Positions 5,833 through 12,199 of a DNA stretch of 16,925 bases are shown piece by piece. A model generated the notes under the pieces. It ran no database searches. It was given only the letters and a program-made list of their open reading frames with translations, and was not told the origin of the DNA. Location: assembly GCA_964524125.1 (NCBI GenBank), contig CAZGBY010000037.1:1-16925 (forward strand), written 5' to 3'. This DNA comes from CAG-307 sp964524125 (GTDB lineage: Bacteria; Bacillota_I; Bacilli_A; Acholeplasmatales; Anaeroplasmataceae). The position numbers and the translations under genes were made by a program. Numbering within the stretch: position 1 is the first letter of the stretch; each line of letters opens with the position of its first letter.

Positions 5833-7062
5833 ATGACTTACTATATAATAGGAATACTAGGTTCAGGAACTTTAGCTTTAGCAAATTTATTAAAAGAAAT
5901 GGGTTATAATGTTTTAGGCTGTGATATCAAAGATGTAATCTCCAAAAATAACACAAATTTTATAGTAGAAGATATAAGATATCATAAACCTAATAAAAAC
6001 TATAATTATATTTATGGTAATTCATTTAAAGATCATTTTCTAATTAAACTTCTAAATTCTTTAAACTATAATGTTATAAGTTATAAAGAATTTATATCAC
6101 AATTACCATTTAAAACTAAAATTCAAGTAAGTGCATCTCATGGAAAAACATTCACGACATCACTACTTTCTCATATTTTAGCTTCAAGTGCTTTAATAGG
6201 TGATGGTACAAGTCGTTATCAAGGTGATATAGAATTTGTATATGAAGGTTGTGAATATCAAAATACTTTTTTATCTTATAATCCGGATATTCTATTATTA
6301 CTTAATATTGACTATGATCATGTAGATTTTTTTAAAACAAAAAACGATTATTTTAATTCATTTAAATTAATGTCTAACAAAAGTAAAACATTAATATGTA
6401 ATAATAATATAAACATAGAACATCCTAACAAATATACTTATTCTTTAGACAATAAAGATAGTAACTTATATGGTACCATCTTAGAATCTAATAGTACCTG
6501 TTCTATTTTAAAAATAAAATATAAAGATAGTATTTATACTATTAAAACCCCTTTTATAACTAAATATGAAATTGAAAACTTATTAGCATCTATACTTACA
6601 TGCCTTCTTTTAGGAAGGAATATAAAAGAAATAGAAGAAAGAATTAATACATTTCAAAGACCAAAAAGGAGATTAGAAAAAATCAATATAAATAACAACC
6701 CAATTATATTAGATTATGCACATCATCCTACACAACTTAAAGCTTTATATGAATATATAAATAATAAATATAAGAATAAAAAGAAAATAATAATTTTTGA
6801 AAGTCATACAATTTCAAGAAGCTTATATTTTAAAGAAGAATATAAAAAAGTACTATCTTTATATGATAAAGTATATTTATATCCAATCTATGTAATAAGA
6901 GAAAAAGATTCATTAAAAAAGAAAGAATTTTATAGATATTTAAAATATCCTAAATATAATAAAAGAAAAATTTTAAAGCATTTAAATAAAGAAAATATTG
7001 TAATTATATTTGCTGGCGCTGGTAATATTAATTTAGAATTTAATTCATTAAAAAAAATATAA
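5833..7062 (+). CDS. murC: UDP-N-acetylmuramate--L-alanine ligase (MurC)
   Basis: MurC adds the first L-alanine of the peptidoglycan stem peptide in the cytoplasm, using ATP. Domains in order: an N-terminal Rossmann part starting YIIGILGSGTLALANLL (3-20), the ATP loop SASHGKTFTT (100-109), CEYQNTFLSYNPDI and LNIDYDHVDFF (about 140-167), then the C-terminal domain with ILDYAHHPTQL and ESHTISRSLYF and a final FAGAGNIN. DYAHHP and the HT.SR motif are typical of MurC rather than MurD/E/F. At 409 residues it is slightly short, and the loop reads HGKTFT rather than the usual HGKTTT. ATG 5833 is preferred over GTG 5815 because GGTGAT precedes it and the glycine loop then starts at residue 7, as in the family. 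Mpl is the main alternative. Confidence 0.85.
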   Translation: MTYYIIGILGSGTLALANLLKEMGYNVLGCDIKDVISKNNTNFIVEDIRYHKPNKNYNYIYGNSFKDHFLIKLLNSLNYNVISYKEFISQLPFKTKIQVSASHGKTFTTSLLSHILASSALIGDGTSRYQGDIEFVYEGCEYQNTFLSYNPDILLLLNIDYDHVDFFKTKNDYFNSFKLMSNKSKTLICNNNINIEHPNKYTYSLDNKDSNLYGTILESNSTCSILKIKYKDSIYTIKTPFITKYEIENLLASILTCLLLGRNIKEIEERINTFQRPKRRLEKININNNPIILDYAHHPTQLKALYEYINNKYKNKKKIIIFESHTISRSLYFKEEYKKVLSLYDKVYLYPIYVIREKDSLKKKEFYRYLKYPKYNKRKILKHLNKENIVIIFAGAGNINLEFNSLKKI

Positions 7063-7147
7063 ATTAACTTATATTAAAATATGTGAAAACAATGTGAAAA
7101 TAAGTTTTATTTTTTTGTTAAAACTATAGAAAAAAATATGATATTGA

Positions 7148-7165
7148 GTTATAATTAATTATAAC
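7148..7165 (+). promoter_or_regulatory. Perfect 18-bp palindrome over the -10 of the DUF1538-PII operon
   Basis: GTTATAATTAATTATAAC is its own reverse complement. It contains TATAAT (7150-7155), a plausible -10; the matching -35 (ATAGAA, 7127-7132) is poor. The core TTATAAT-TA-ATTATAA closely resembles the PerR/Fur-type 7-1-7 box of Bacilli (TTATAATnATTATAA) but has two central bases instead of one. It could be an operator; chance is a real possibility in such AT-rich DNA. Confidence 0.35.
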
Positions 7166-7185
7166 AAAAAAGAAGGGGTGATGAT

Positions 7186-8733
7186 ATGTTAAAACAAATA
7201 ATTAACAAAATGAAAGAATCAGCAATTTCAGTATTACCTATCTATTTTCTAATATTAATTATTAATTTTACACCTCTTGTTGTTTTAACAGGATATGAAA
7301 TTATAATCTTATCTATTAGTACAATATTTTTAATTTTAGGTATGGCTTTATTTAATTTGGGTGCTGATATAGCTATGACACCTATGGGAAAAGCAGTAGG
7401 TGTTGGTATAACTAAACAAGGAAAACTATGGGTCTTATTAATCGTAGTATTTGTACTTGGCTTTTTAATTACTATTGCTGAACCAGATTTAACGGTTTTA
7501 GCTAATCAAACAAAAGCGGTTATTAACTCTACATTACTTACAATGTCAATTGGAGTAGGTGTTGGTTTATTTTTAGTGATGGCTACTTTAAAGGTGATAT
7601 TTAAAAAAGATGTTGGTAGAATTTTATCATATTTATATATGGTATTATTCGCTGTTGTAATATTTGTAATACTTTCTGGTAACGAGTCAATTTTAGCACT
7701 TGCATTTGATAGTGGTGGTGTCACAACTGGTCCTATTACAGTTCCGTTTTTAATGGCTTTAGGTGTCGGTGTATCTTCACTACTTTCTAAAAAAAGTGAT
7801 AAAGATGCGTCATTTGGATTTATTGCACTTGCATCTATAGGTCCTATTATTGTAGTATTATTGCTTTCTATATTTGTAAAAGGTGACCTTACTTATGAAC
7901 TTGGCGATTATACAGTACCTACAAATTTTATAAAAGAATTTGGTCTTTCATGTCTACATTCACTTTATGAAGTTGGTTTACCTTTACTTTTGATATCTGT
8001 ATTTTTCTTAATCTGTAATTTCTTTGCGATTCATTTAAGTCCTAATAAATTAAAGAAATTAGGTATTGGTATTTTATATGCATATATAGGACTTGTACTT
8101 TTCTTGAGTGCAGTATCTACAGTTTATATGCCACTAGGATATAAAATTGGTTCATCTATAGCTTCATATTCTAAAGTATGGCTTGTAATTTTTGGATTCT
8201 TAATTGGAGCACTTACTGTACTTGCAGAACCTGCAATACATGTACTTAATAATCAAGTTGAAGATATTACTCAAGGACTTGTAAAGAAAAAGTCAATGCT
8301 TATAGCTTTAACTATAGGTGTAGGTCTTGCTATTATGCTTTCTATGATTAGAATAATTTATAATTTTAGTGTACTTTATTATCTAATACCAGGATATTTA
8401 ATTTGTTTAGGTTTAACATTATTCGTACCAAAAATCTATACTGCAATCGCATTTGATAGTGGTGGTGTTGCATCAGGACCTTTAACATCAAGCTTTATCT
8501 TACCTTTGTCAATTGGTGCATGTGTTACAATTGGTGGAGTAGATACTGTACTTCAAAATGGATTTGGTATTGTAGCGATGGTTGCGATGACACCACTTAT
8601 TGCAATTGAAACATTAGGTTTGGTAGCTATATTAAAAGATAAACATCGTATCAAGAAAGCTTCAAAGATGATTGAACAAGAAGACGATGATATTATATTT
8701 GAATTTTTAGGAGGTACTAAAGATGAGCAATAA
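7186..8733 (+). CDS. DUF1538 membrane protein, duplicated, PII-linked transporter candidate
   Basis: The 515-residue polytopic protein consists of two DUF1538 halves. Half 1 carries AMTPMGKAVG (63-72), IAEPDLTVLANQ (97-108) and LAFDSGGVTTGPIT (172-185). Half 2 repeats them as VYMPLGYKIG (313-322), LAEPAIHVLNNQ (346-357) and IAFDSGGVASGPLT (421-434). The AEP and FDSGG pairs are each exactly 249 residues apart, showing internal duplication. Polar motifs within hydrophobic stretches, twice over, resemble the re-entrant substrate sites of transporters. The substrate is unknown. AAGGGG is seven bases before ATG. Two PII-like genes follow, the first overlapping this gene by 11 bp, so the membrane protein is likely gated or sensed by PII proteins, as AmtB is by GlnK. 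The C-terminal tail (EQEDDDIIFEF) is acidic and cytosolic, a possible contact. Confidence 0.85.
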   Translation: MLKQIINKMKESAISVLPIYFLILIINFTPLVVLTGYEIIILSISTIFLILGMALFNLGADIAMTPMGKAVGVGITKQGKLWVLLIVVFVLGFLITIAEPDLTVLANQTKAVINSTLLTMSIGVGVGLFLVMATLKVIFKKDVGRILSYLYMVLFAVVIFVILSGNESILALAFDSGGVTTGPITVPFLMALGVGVSSLLSKKSDKDASFGFIALASIGPIIVVLLLSIFVKGDLTYELGDYTVPTNFIKEFGLSCLHSLYEVGLPLLLISVFFLICNFFAIHLSPNKLKKLGIGILYAYIGLVLFLSAVSTVYMPLGYKIGSSIASYSKVWLVIFGFLIGALTVLAEPAIHVLNNQVEDITQGLVKKKSMLIALTIGVGLAIMLSMIRIIYNFSVLYYLIPGYLICLGLTLFVPKIYTAIAFDSGGVASGPLTSSFILPLSIGACVTIGGVDTVLQNGFGIVAMVAMTPLIAIETLGLVAILKDKHRIKKASKMIEQEDDDIIFEFLGGTKDEQ

Positions 8734-9070
8734 TAAAATAGCTCCTAAAGGACTTAAGGTATTATTTACTATTATACCACATGGAAAGAAAGATATATTT
8801 ATCGATTTAATTGAATCTTTTGATGCGAATGCTCAAATTACATTTTATTCAAGAGGAACTGCTACAAATGATTTTATGAATTTACTAGGTCTTCAAGATG
8901 ATAAAAAGGATGTAATTGTATCTATTTTAAGAAGTGATAAAGTTGGAGATTGTATTTTGGCAATAGAAGACAAGTTATCAACTATGAAAAATAAAAATGG
9001 TATATCTTTTGCAGTTGAGGTAGAATCATTAATTGGAAATAAAAGCTATTTAATGCTTGCGAATTTATAA
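8723..9070 (+). CDS. PII-like signalling protein, first paralogue
   Basis: A 115-residue soluble protein with a beta-alpha-beta, beta-alpha-beta PII-type layout: KVLFTIIPHGKKDIFIDLIE (12-31), a short loop region FYSRGTATNDFMNLLGLQDD (41-60), KDVIVSILRSDKVGDCILAIEDKL (62-85) and GISFAVEVESLIGNK (93-107). The last segment corresponds to the GxxFxxPVxxxxG stretch that ends PII-like domains found beside DUF1538 proteins. The usual PII uridylylation Tyr and long T-loop are not evident. AGGAGGT stands seven bases before ATG and the gene overlaps the DUF1538 gene, so it is made in step with it. It probably binds a nucleotide or other small ligand and contacts the membrane protein; the ligand is unknown. 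Confidence 0.78.
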   Translation: MSNNKIAPKGLKVLFTIIPHGKKDIFIDLIESFDANAQITFYSRGTATNDFMNLLGLQDDKKDVIVSILRSDKVGDCILAIEDKLSTMKNKNGISFAVEVESLIGNKSYLMLANL

Positions 9071-9081
9071 GAGGTGATATG

Positions 9082-9408
9082 ATGAAATTATCTTTAATCG
9101 TTATAATTGCAAATGAAGGATACGCAGATGAAATTATGGATGAAATCCGTCACGAAGGTGTTAAGGGTGGAACTATAATTAATGGTAATAGTAGCGTTTC
9201 TTCAAAAGCAGAAAAACTATATGGAGTAAGCATTCATAAGGAAAAAGATTGTTTACTTGTAATTGTTGATAATAAAATCAAAAATAAGATATTAAAATGT
9301 GTTCATACAATGAATGAAACACGTAAAATGGGTGCTATCGCATTTACAATGCCTATATCTGATGCGTCTAGTAATTTAGTTAAACAATATAATAAGTCAG
9401 AAGAATAA
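9082..9408 (+). CDS. PII-like signalling protein, second paralogue
   Basis: This 108-residue protein starts MKLSLIVIIANEGYADEIMD and continues EIRHEGVKGGTIINGNSS (21-38), the stretch closest to classical PII (G(A/V).G.TV..G). A short loop SSKAEKLYGVSIHKEKD (40-56), LLVIVDNKIKNKILKCVHTM (58-77) and GAIAFTMPISDA (84-95) follow. Its sequence differs strongly from the first paralogue, so the two may form a heterotrimer or sense different ligands. ATG 9082 is chosen because GAGG lies seven bases upstream, as in neighbouring genes; an ATG at 9079 is possible. It begins 11 bases after the first PII-like gene and is followed by a terminator, which closes the operon. Confidence 0.8.
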   Translation: MKLSLIVIIANEGYADEIMDEIRHEGVKGGTIINGNSSVSSKAEKLYGVSIHKEKDCLLVIVDNKIKNKILKCVHTMNETRKMGAIAFTMPISDASSNLVKQYNKSEE

Positions 9409-9434
9409 TTAATTTATAATAATATTTGAATATT

Positions 9435-9474
9435 AATCCTACAAAGTCAAATAATAATTTTGTGGGATTTTTTT
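9435..9474 (+). terminator. Intrinsic terminator of the DUF1538-PII operon
   Basis: AATCCTACAAA (9435-9445) pairs with TTTGTGGGATT (9459-9469) over 11 bp including one wobble, and seven Ts (9468-9474) follow. Confidence 0.88.
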
Positions 9475-9533
9475 CATTTTTAAATTTATATTTATTAAGA
9501 AAAACTCATTATGAAAATATTATGAAAACTTTT

Positions 9534-9549
9534 AAGTAAACGCTTTCAA
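9534..9549 (+). promoter_or_regulatory. cre site (CcpA operator)
   Basis: AAGTAAACGCTTTCAA differs from the 16-bp cre consensus WTGNAARCGNWWWCAW at only one position (A for the first T). It lies just upstream of the ccpA -35, centred about 50 bp before the predicted transcription start, a place from which CcpA more often activates than blocks. Confidence 0.75.
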
Positions 9550-9556
9550 AAAACTA

Positions 9557-9585
9557 TTGAAAACATCTTTCATAAGTGTTATACT
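9557..9585 (+). promoter_or_regulatory. ccpA promoter
   Basis: TTGAAA (9557-9562), 17-bp spacer, TATACT (9580-9585). Predicted start near 9592, giving a leader of about 28 bases. Confidence 0.75.
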
Positions 9586-9619
9586 TTAAATAAATAAGGT
9601 TTTATTGAGGTGAAGTATT

Positions 9620-10612
9620 ATGTCAAATGCTACTATATATGATGTTGCAGGAAAAGCACAAGTATCTCTTGCAACAGTTTCAAGAGTATTAAATAATCCA
9701 AATAAAGTAAATGAATCTACAAGGGAAAGAGTACTAGCTGCAATTAAAGAATTAGGCTACAGACCTAATGCAATTGCTAGAGGTTTAGCTTCTCGTAAAA
9801 CTACTACTGTAGGTATTGTTTTATCGGATGTTACAAGAGCGTCTACTTCACAACTTTTAGGTGGAATTATTGATATTGCCAAAAAATATAATTATTCTAT
9901 TAAATTATATTCTATTGCAAGTGAATTAGATATTGAAGAGACTATGAAAACAGTTGTATCTGAACAAGTTGATGGTATTTTATTTTTAGATGATGAATTA
10001 TCAAACGAACAAATGTCATCTATACAAAAACAATTAGAAGATGCTAATATTCCTATTGTACTTACAAATGTTGTATATGAAGATACTGATGTACCTTGTG
10101 TAGCTGTTGATTATAAAAAAGCTGCTTATGATATTACTAAGAAATTAATTGATGAAGGAAGAAAAGATATTTACTTACTTTCAACTGTAAGAAGATATAC
10201 TGTTAATGTGTCAAAAGAAGCTGGTTATATTGAAGCTATGAACGAAGCTGGTCGTGAGCCTAAAATCTTCAAAACAAGTGGTGATATATTAATTAATACT
10301 CCTCACTTTGAAGAATATTTTAAATCTCATAAAGTAGATGCGGCTATAGCTGTAAGAGATTCTATTGCTGTATCTTTTATGAATGTTATAGAAGATTTAG
10401 GATATGAAGTTCCAACAGATTGTGCTGTTATGGGTTTTCAAAATACTAAATATGCTAAATTAGCACGTCCAAGTTTAACATGTGTAGATACACCAGTATA
10501 TGATATTGGTGCTGTGGCGATGAGATTGTTAACTAAGATTATGAAAGAAGAAGAGATTGATAATATTAATATTAAATTACCTTATAATATTATTAAAAGA
10601 AAATCAGCTTAA
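9620..10612 (+). CDS. ccpA: Catabolite control protein A (LacI/GalR family)
   Basis: The 330-residue regulator has an N-terminal helix-turn-helix (TIYDVAGKAQVSLATVSRVL, 5-24), the NESTRERVLAAIKELGYRPN segment and the hinge helix ARGLASRKTTTVGIVL (53-68), then a periplasmic-binding-protein-like core. NATIYDVA and the YRPNAIARGLASRK hinge are very close to CcpA. CcpA, with HPr phosphorylated on Ser46, binds cre sites to repress or activate carbon metabolism genes in Firmicutes. A near-consensus cre next to its own promoter supports both the name and autoregulation. GAGG lies nine bases before ATG. It is monocistronic, ended by a hairpin, and followed by the tyrS leader; in several Bacilli ccpA also neighbours tyrS or acuABC. 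Confidence 0.93.
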   Translation: MSNATIYDVAGKAQVSLATVSRVLNNPNKVNESTRERVLAAIKELGYRPNAIARGLASRKTTTVGIVLSDVTRASTSQLLGGIIDIAKKYNYSIKLYSIASELDIEETMKTVVSEQVDGILFLDDELSNEQMSSIQKQLEDANIPIVLTNVVYEDTDVPCVAVDYKKAAYDITKKLIDEGRKDIYLLSTVRRYTVNVSKEAGYIEAMNEAGREPKIFKTSGDILINTPHFEEYFKSHKVDAAIAVRDSIAVSFMNVIEDLGYEVPTDCAVMGFQNTKYAKLARPSLTCVDTPVYDIGAVAMRLLTKIMKEEEIDNINIKLPYNIIKRKSA

Positions 10613-10618
10613 AAATTT

Positions 10619-10644
10619 AAAGTTGTACAAAAGTGCAACTTTTT
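10619..10644 (+). terminator. Intrinsic terminator of ccpA
   Basis: AAAGTTGTAC (10619-10628) pairs with GTGCAACTTT (10633-10642), ten pairs with one wobble, an AAAA loop and a short T-tract (10640-10644). Confidence 0.85.
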
Positions 10645-10669
10645 AAATATTTAAAAAAGTAAAAATAAC

Positions 10670-10698
10670 TTGACATTAATTGATTATTTAATTATAAT
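10670..10698 (+). promoter_or_regulatory. tyrS promoter, full consensus
   Basis: TTGACA (10670-10675), 17-bp spacer and TATAAT (10693-10698) match both hexamers perfectly. Transcription should begin near 10705, at the start of the T-box leader. Confidence 0.88.
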
Positions 10699-10704
10699 AC
10701 TATC

Positions 10705-10915
10705 GAAGTTGATGAAAAGGACTTAGTATAATTATAATTTATTTAAAGAGAAGTACTGTTTGGTGGAAAGTATTATAGTTATAATTTGAAGTTACATCCT
10801 TGGAGACTAACGTAAGCCTGCGTTAAAGGTAATTAAGGTGCAGAATATTTTTTTATTCTGAACTAAGGTGGTACCGCGATAATTCGTCCTTAGATTTTTT
10901 AAGGACGATTTTTTT
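10705..10915 (+). promoter_or_regulatory. Tyrosine T-box leader (tRNA-sensing riboswitch) of tyrS
   Basis: This leader senses uncharged tRNA-Tyr and lets tyrS be transcribed when tyrosine charging is low. Stem I begins near 10705; the distal part contains GAGAAGTAC...TTGGTGG (10748-10766), the GGTG loop element. On the returning strand the specifier loop reads GAAGT-TAC-A, placing a UAC Tyr codon at 10793-10795. The conserved T-box AAGGTGGTACCGCG is at 10865-10878; its TGGT pairs with the ACCA end of the tRNA, which agrees with the usual A discriminator of tRNA-Tyr. The terminator is TCGTCCTT (10884-10891) / AAGGACGA (10901-10908) with seven Ts (10909-10915). CTAAGG in the T-box and CCTTAG form the competing antiterminator. 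It fills the 316-base gap before tyrS. Confidence 0.95.
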
Positions 10916-10928
10916 ATGGAGGAAAATT

Positions 10929-12152
10929 ATGGGTATTTATGAAGAATTAGAATGGCGAGGATTAATTAAAGATGTATCTTCACCAGATTTAAAAGAAAAA
11001 CTAAATAAGGGTGGACTTACTTTTTACATAGGTACAGACCCAACAGGTGACTCACTTCATATTGGTCACTTTTCTAGTTTTTTAATTTCAAAAAGATTAA
11101 AGGATGCGGGACATCATCCTGTTTTACTTGTAGGTGGAGGTACTGGTCTTATAGGAGATCCTAAACCTGATAGTGAACGTCCTATGATTACTTATGATCA
11201 AGTAAATCATAATTTTGAATGTTTAAAAGCTCAAGCTCAAAAACTATTTGGATTTGATGTTGTAAATAATTATGATTGGCTTAAAGATATTTCATTTATT
11301 GATTTCTTACGTGATTATGGTAAGTTCTTTAATGTTAATTATATGCTTCAAAAGGATATTATAGCAAGACGTTTAGATGAAGGAATTACATATACTGAAT
11401 TTTCATATATGATAATGCAAGCTATGGATTTTTGGTATTTAAATAAACATAAAGATGTTACACTTCAAGTTGCAGGTCAAGATCAATGGGGAAATATTAC
11501 AGCTGGAATTGAACTCGTACGTAAAAAAGAAGGAAAAGAAGTTTATGGTTTTACAATGCCACTTTTAACTAAGAGTGATGGCACTAAATTTGGTAAAACA
11601 AATGGTAAAGCTATTTGGTTAGATATTAATAAAACTTCAGCTTATGAAATGTATCAATTCTTTATTAATTCTGAGGATACTAAAGTTATCGATTATTTAA
11701 AATTCCTAACTTTCTTATCTCGCGAAGAAATTGAAGAACTTGAAAGAAAGAATAATGAAGCTCCTCACTTAAGAGAAGCTCATAATGCACTTGCTCGTGA
11801 AGTAATTACATTTATTCATGGTTATTCAGCATATGAAGAAGCAGTAAAGATATCTAAGTCTTTATTTAGTGGTAATATTAAAGATCTAAGTGCTAAGGAA
11901 ATAGAAATAGGATTTAATGACCTTCCTAGTATTACACTTGAAGAGAATATGACATTAGTTGATGCGTTAATTAGTTGTGGTCTTGCTAAATCTAAAAGAG
12001 AATCAAGAGAATTTATTTCAAATGGCGCAGTTTTAATTAATGGAGAAAAATGTCAAGATTTAGAACTCGTACTTTCTAAAGAAATTGCGATTGAAGGTAA
12101 GTTTATAGTAATTAGACGCGGTAAAAAATTATACGCTTTAATTAGATGTTAA
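10929..12152 (+). CDS. tyrS: Tyrosine--tRNA ligase
   Basis: The enzyme charges tRNA-Tyr with tyrosine. The 407-residue product has the class I signature YIGTDPTGDSLHIGHF (33-48, HIGH at 44-47), the tyrosine pocket QVAGQDQWGNI (180-190), the KFGKT motif (220-224) in place of KMSKS, as usual in bacterial TyrRS with KFGKS/T, and a C-terminal S4 RNA-binding domain (about 345-405, SKRESREFISNGAVLINGEK). The length is typical of the TyrS type. GGAGGA lies five bases before ATG, directly after the T-box terminator. Expression is controlled by the tyrosine T-box leader. Confidence 0.97.
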   Translation: MGIYEELEWRGLIKDVSSPDLKEKLNKGGLTFYIGTDPTGDSLHIGHFSSFLISKRLKDAGHHPVLLVGGGTGLIGDPKPDSERPMITYDQVNHNFECLKAQAQKLFGFDVVNNYDWLKDISFIDFLRDYGKFFNVNYMLQKDIIARRLDEGITYTEFSYMIMQAMDFWYLNKHKDVTLQVAGQDQWGNITAGIELVRKKEGKEVYGFTMPLLTKSDGTKFGKTNGKAIWLDINKTSAYEMYQFFINSEDTKVIDYLKFLTFLSREEIEELERKNNEAPHLREAHNALAREVITFIHGYSAYEEAVKISKSLFSGNIKDLSAKEIEIGFNDLPSITLEENMTLVDALISCGLAKSKRESREFISNGAVLINGEKCQDLELVLSKEIAIEGKFIVIRRGKKLYALIRC

Positions 12153-12166
12153 TTTTTCATAATTTA

Positions 12167-12187
12167 TAATTTTATACTATAAAATTA
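12167..12187 (+). promoter_or_regulatory. 21-bp palindrome with a -10 element before the racemase gene
   Basis: Ten bases (TAATTTTATA) and their exact reverse complement (TATAAAATTA) flank a single C at 12177. The palindrome contains TATACT (12173-12178), a plausible -10, but a recognisable -35 is missing. It may be an operator or a tyrS 3' hairpin without a T-tract. Being only A/T apart from one base, it may well be coincidence. Confidence 0.25.
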
Positions 12188-12199
12188 AATGGTGATAGT

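Noticed and set aside
7063..7147. Terminator or riboswitch between murC and the DUF1538 gene
   Set aside because: Only a weak AACTTAT/ATAAGTT pairing with a long loop before a T-run can be drawn; the gap is too short for a known riboswitch.
7506..7724. Minus-strand open frame inside the DUF1538 gene
   Set aside because: Wholly within a well-supported membrane protein gene; composition is that of an antisense shadow.
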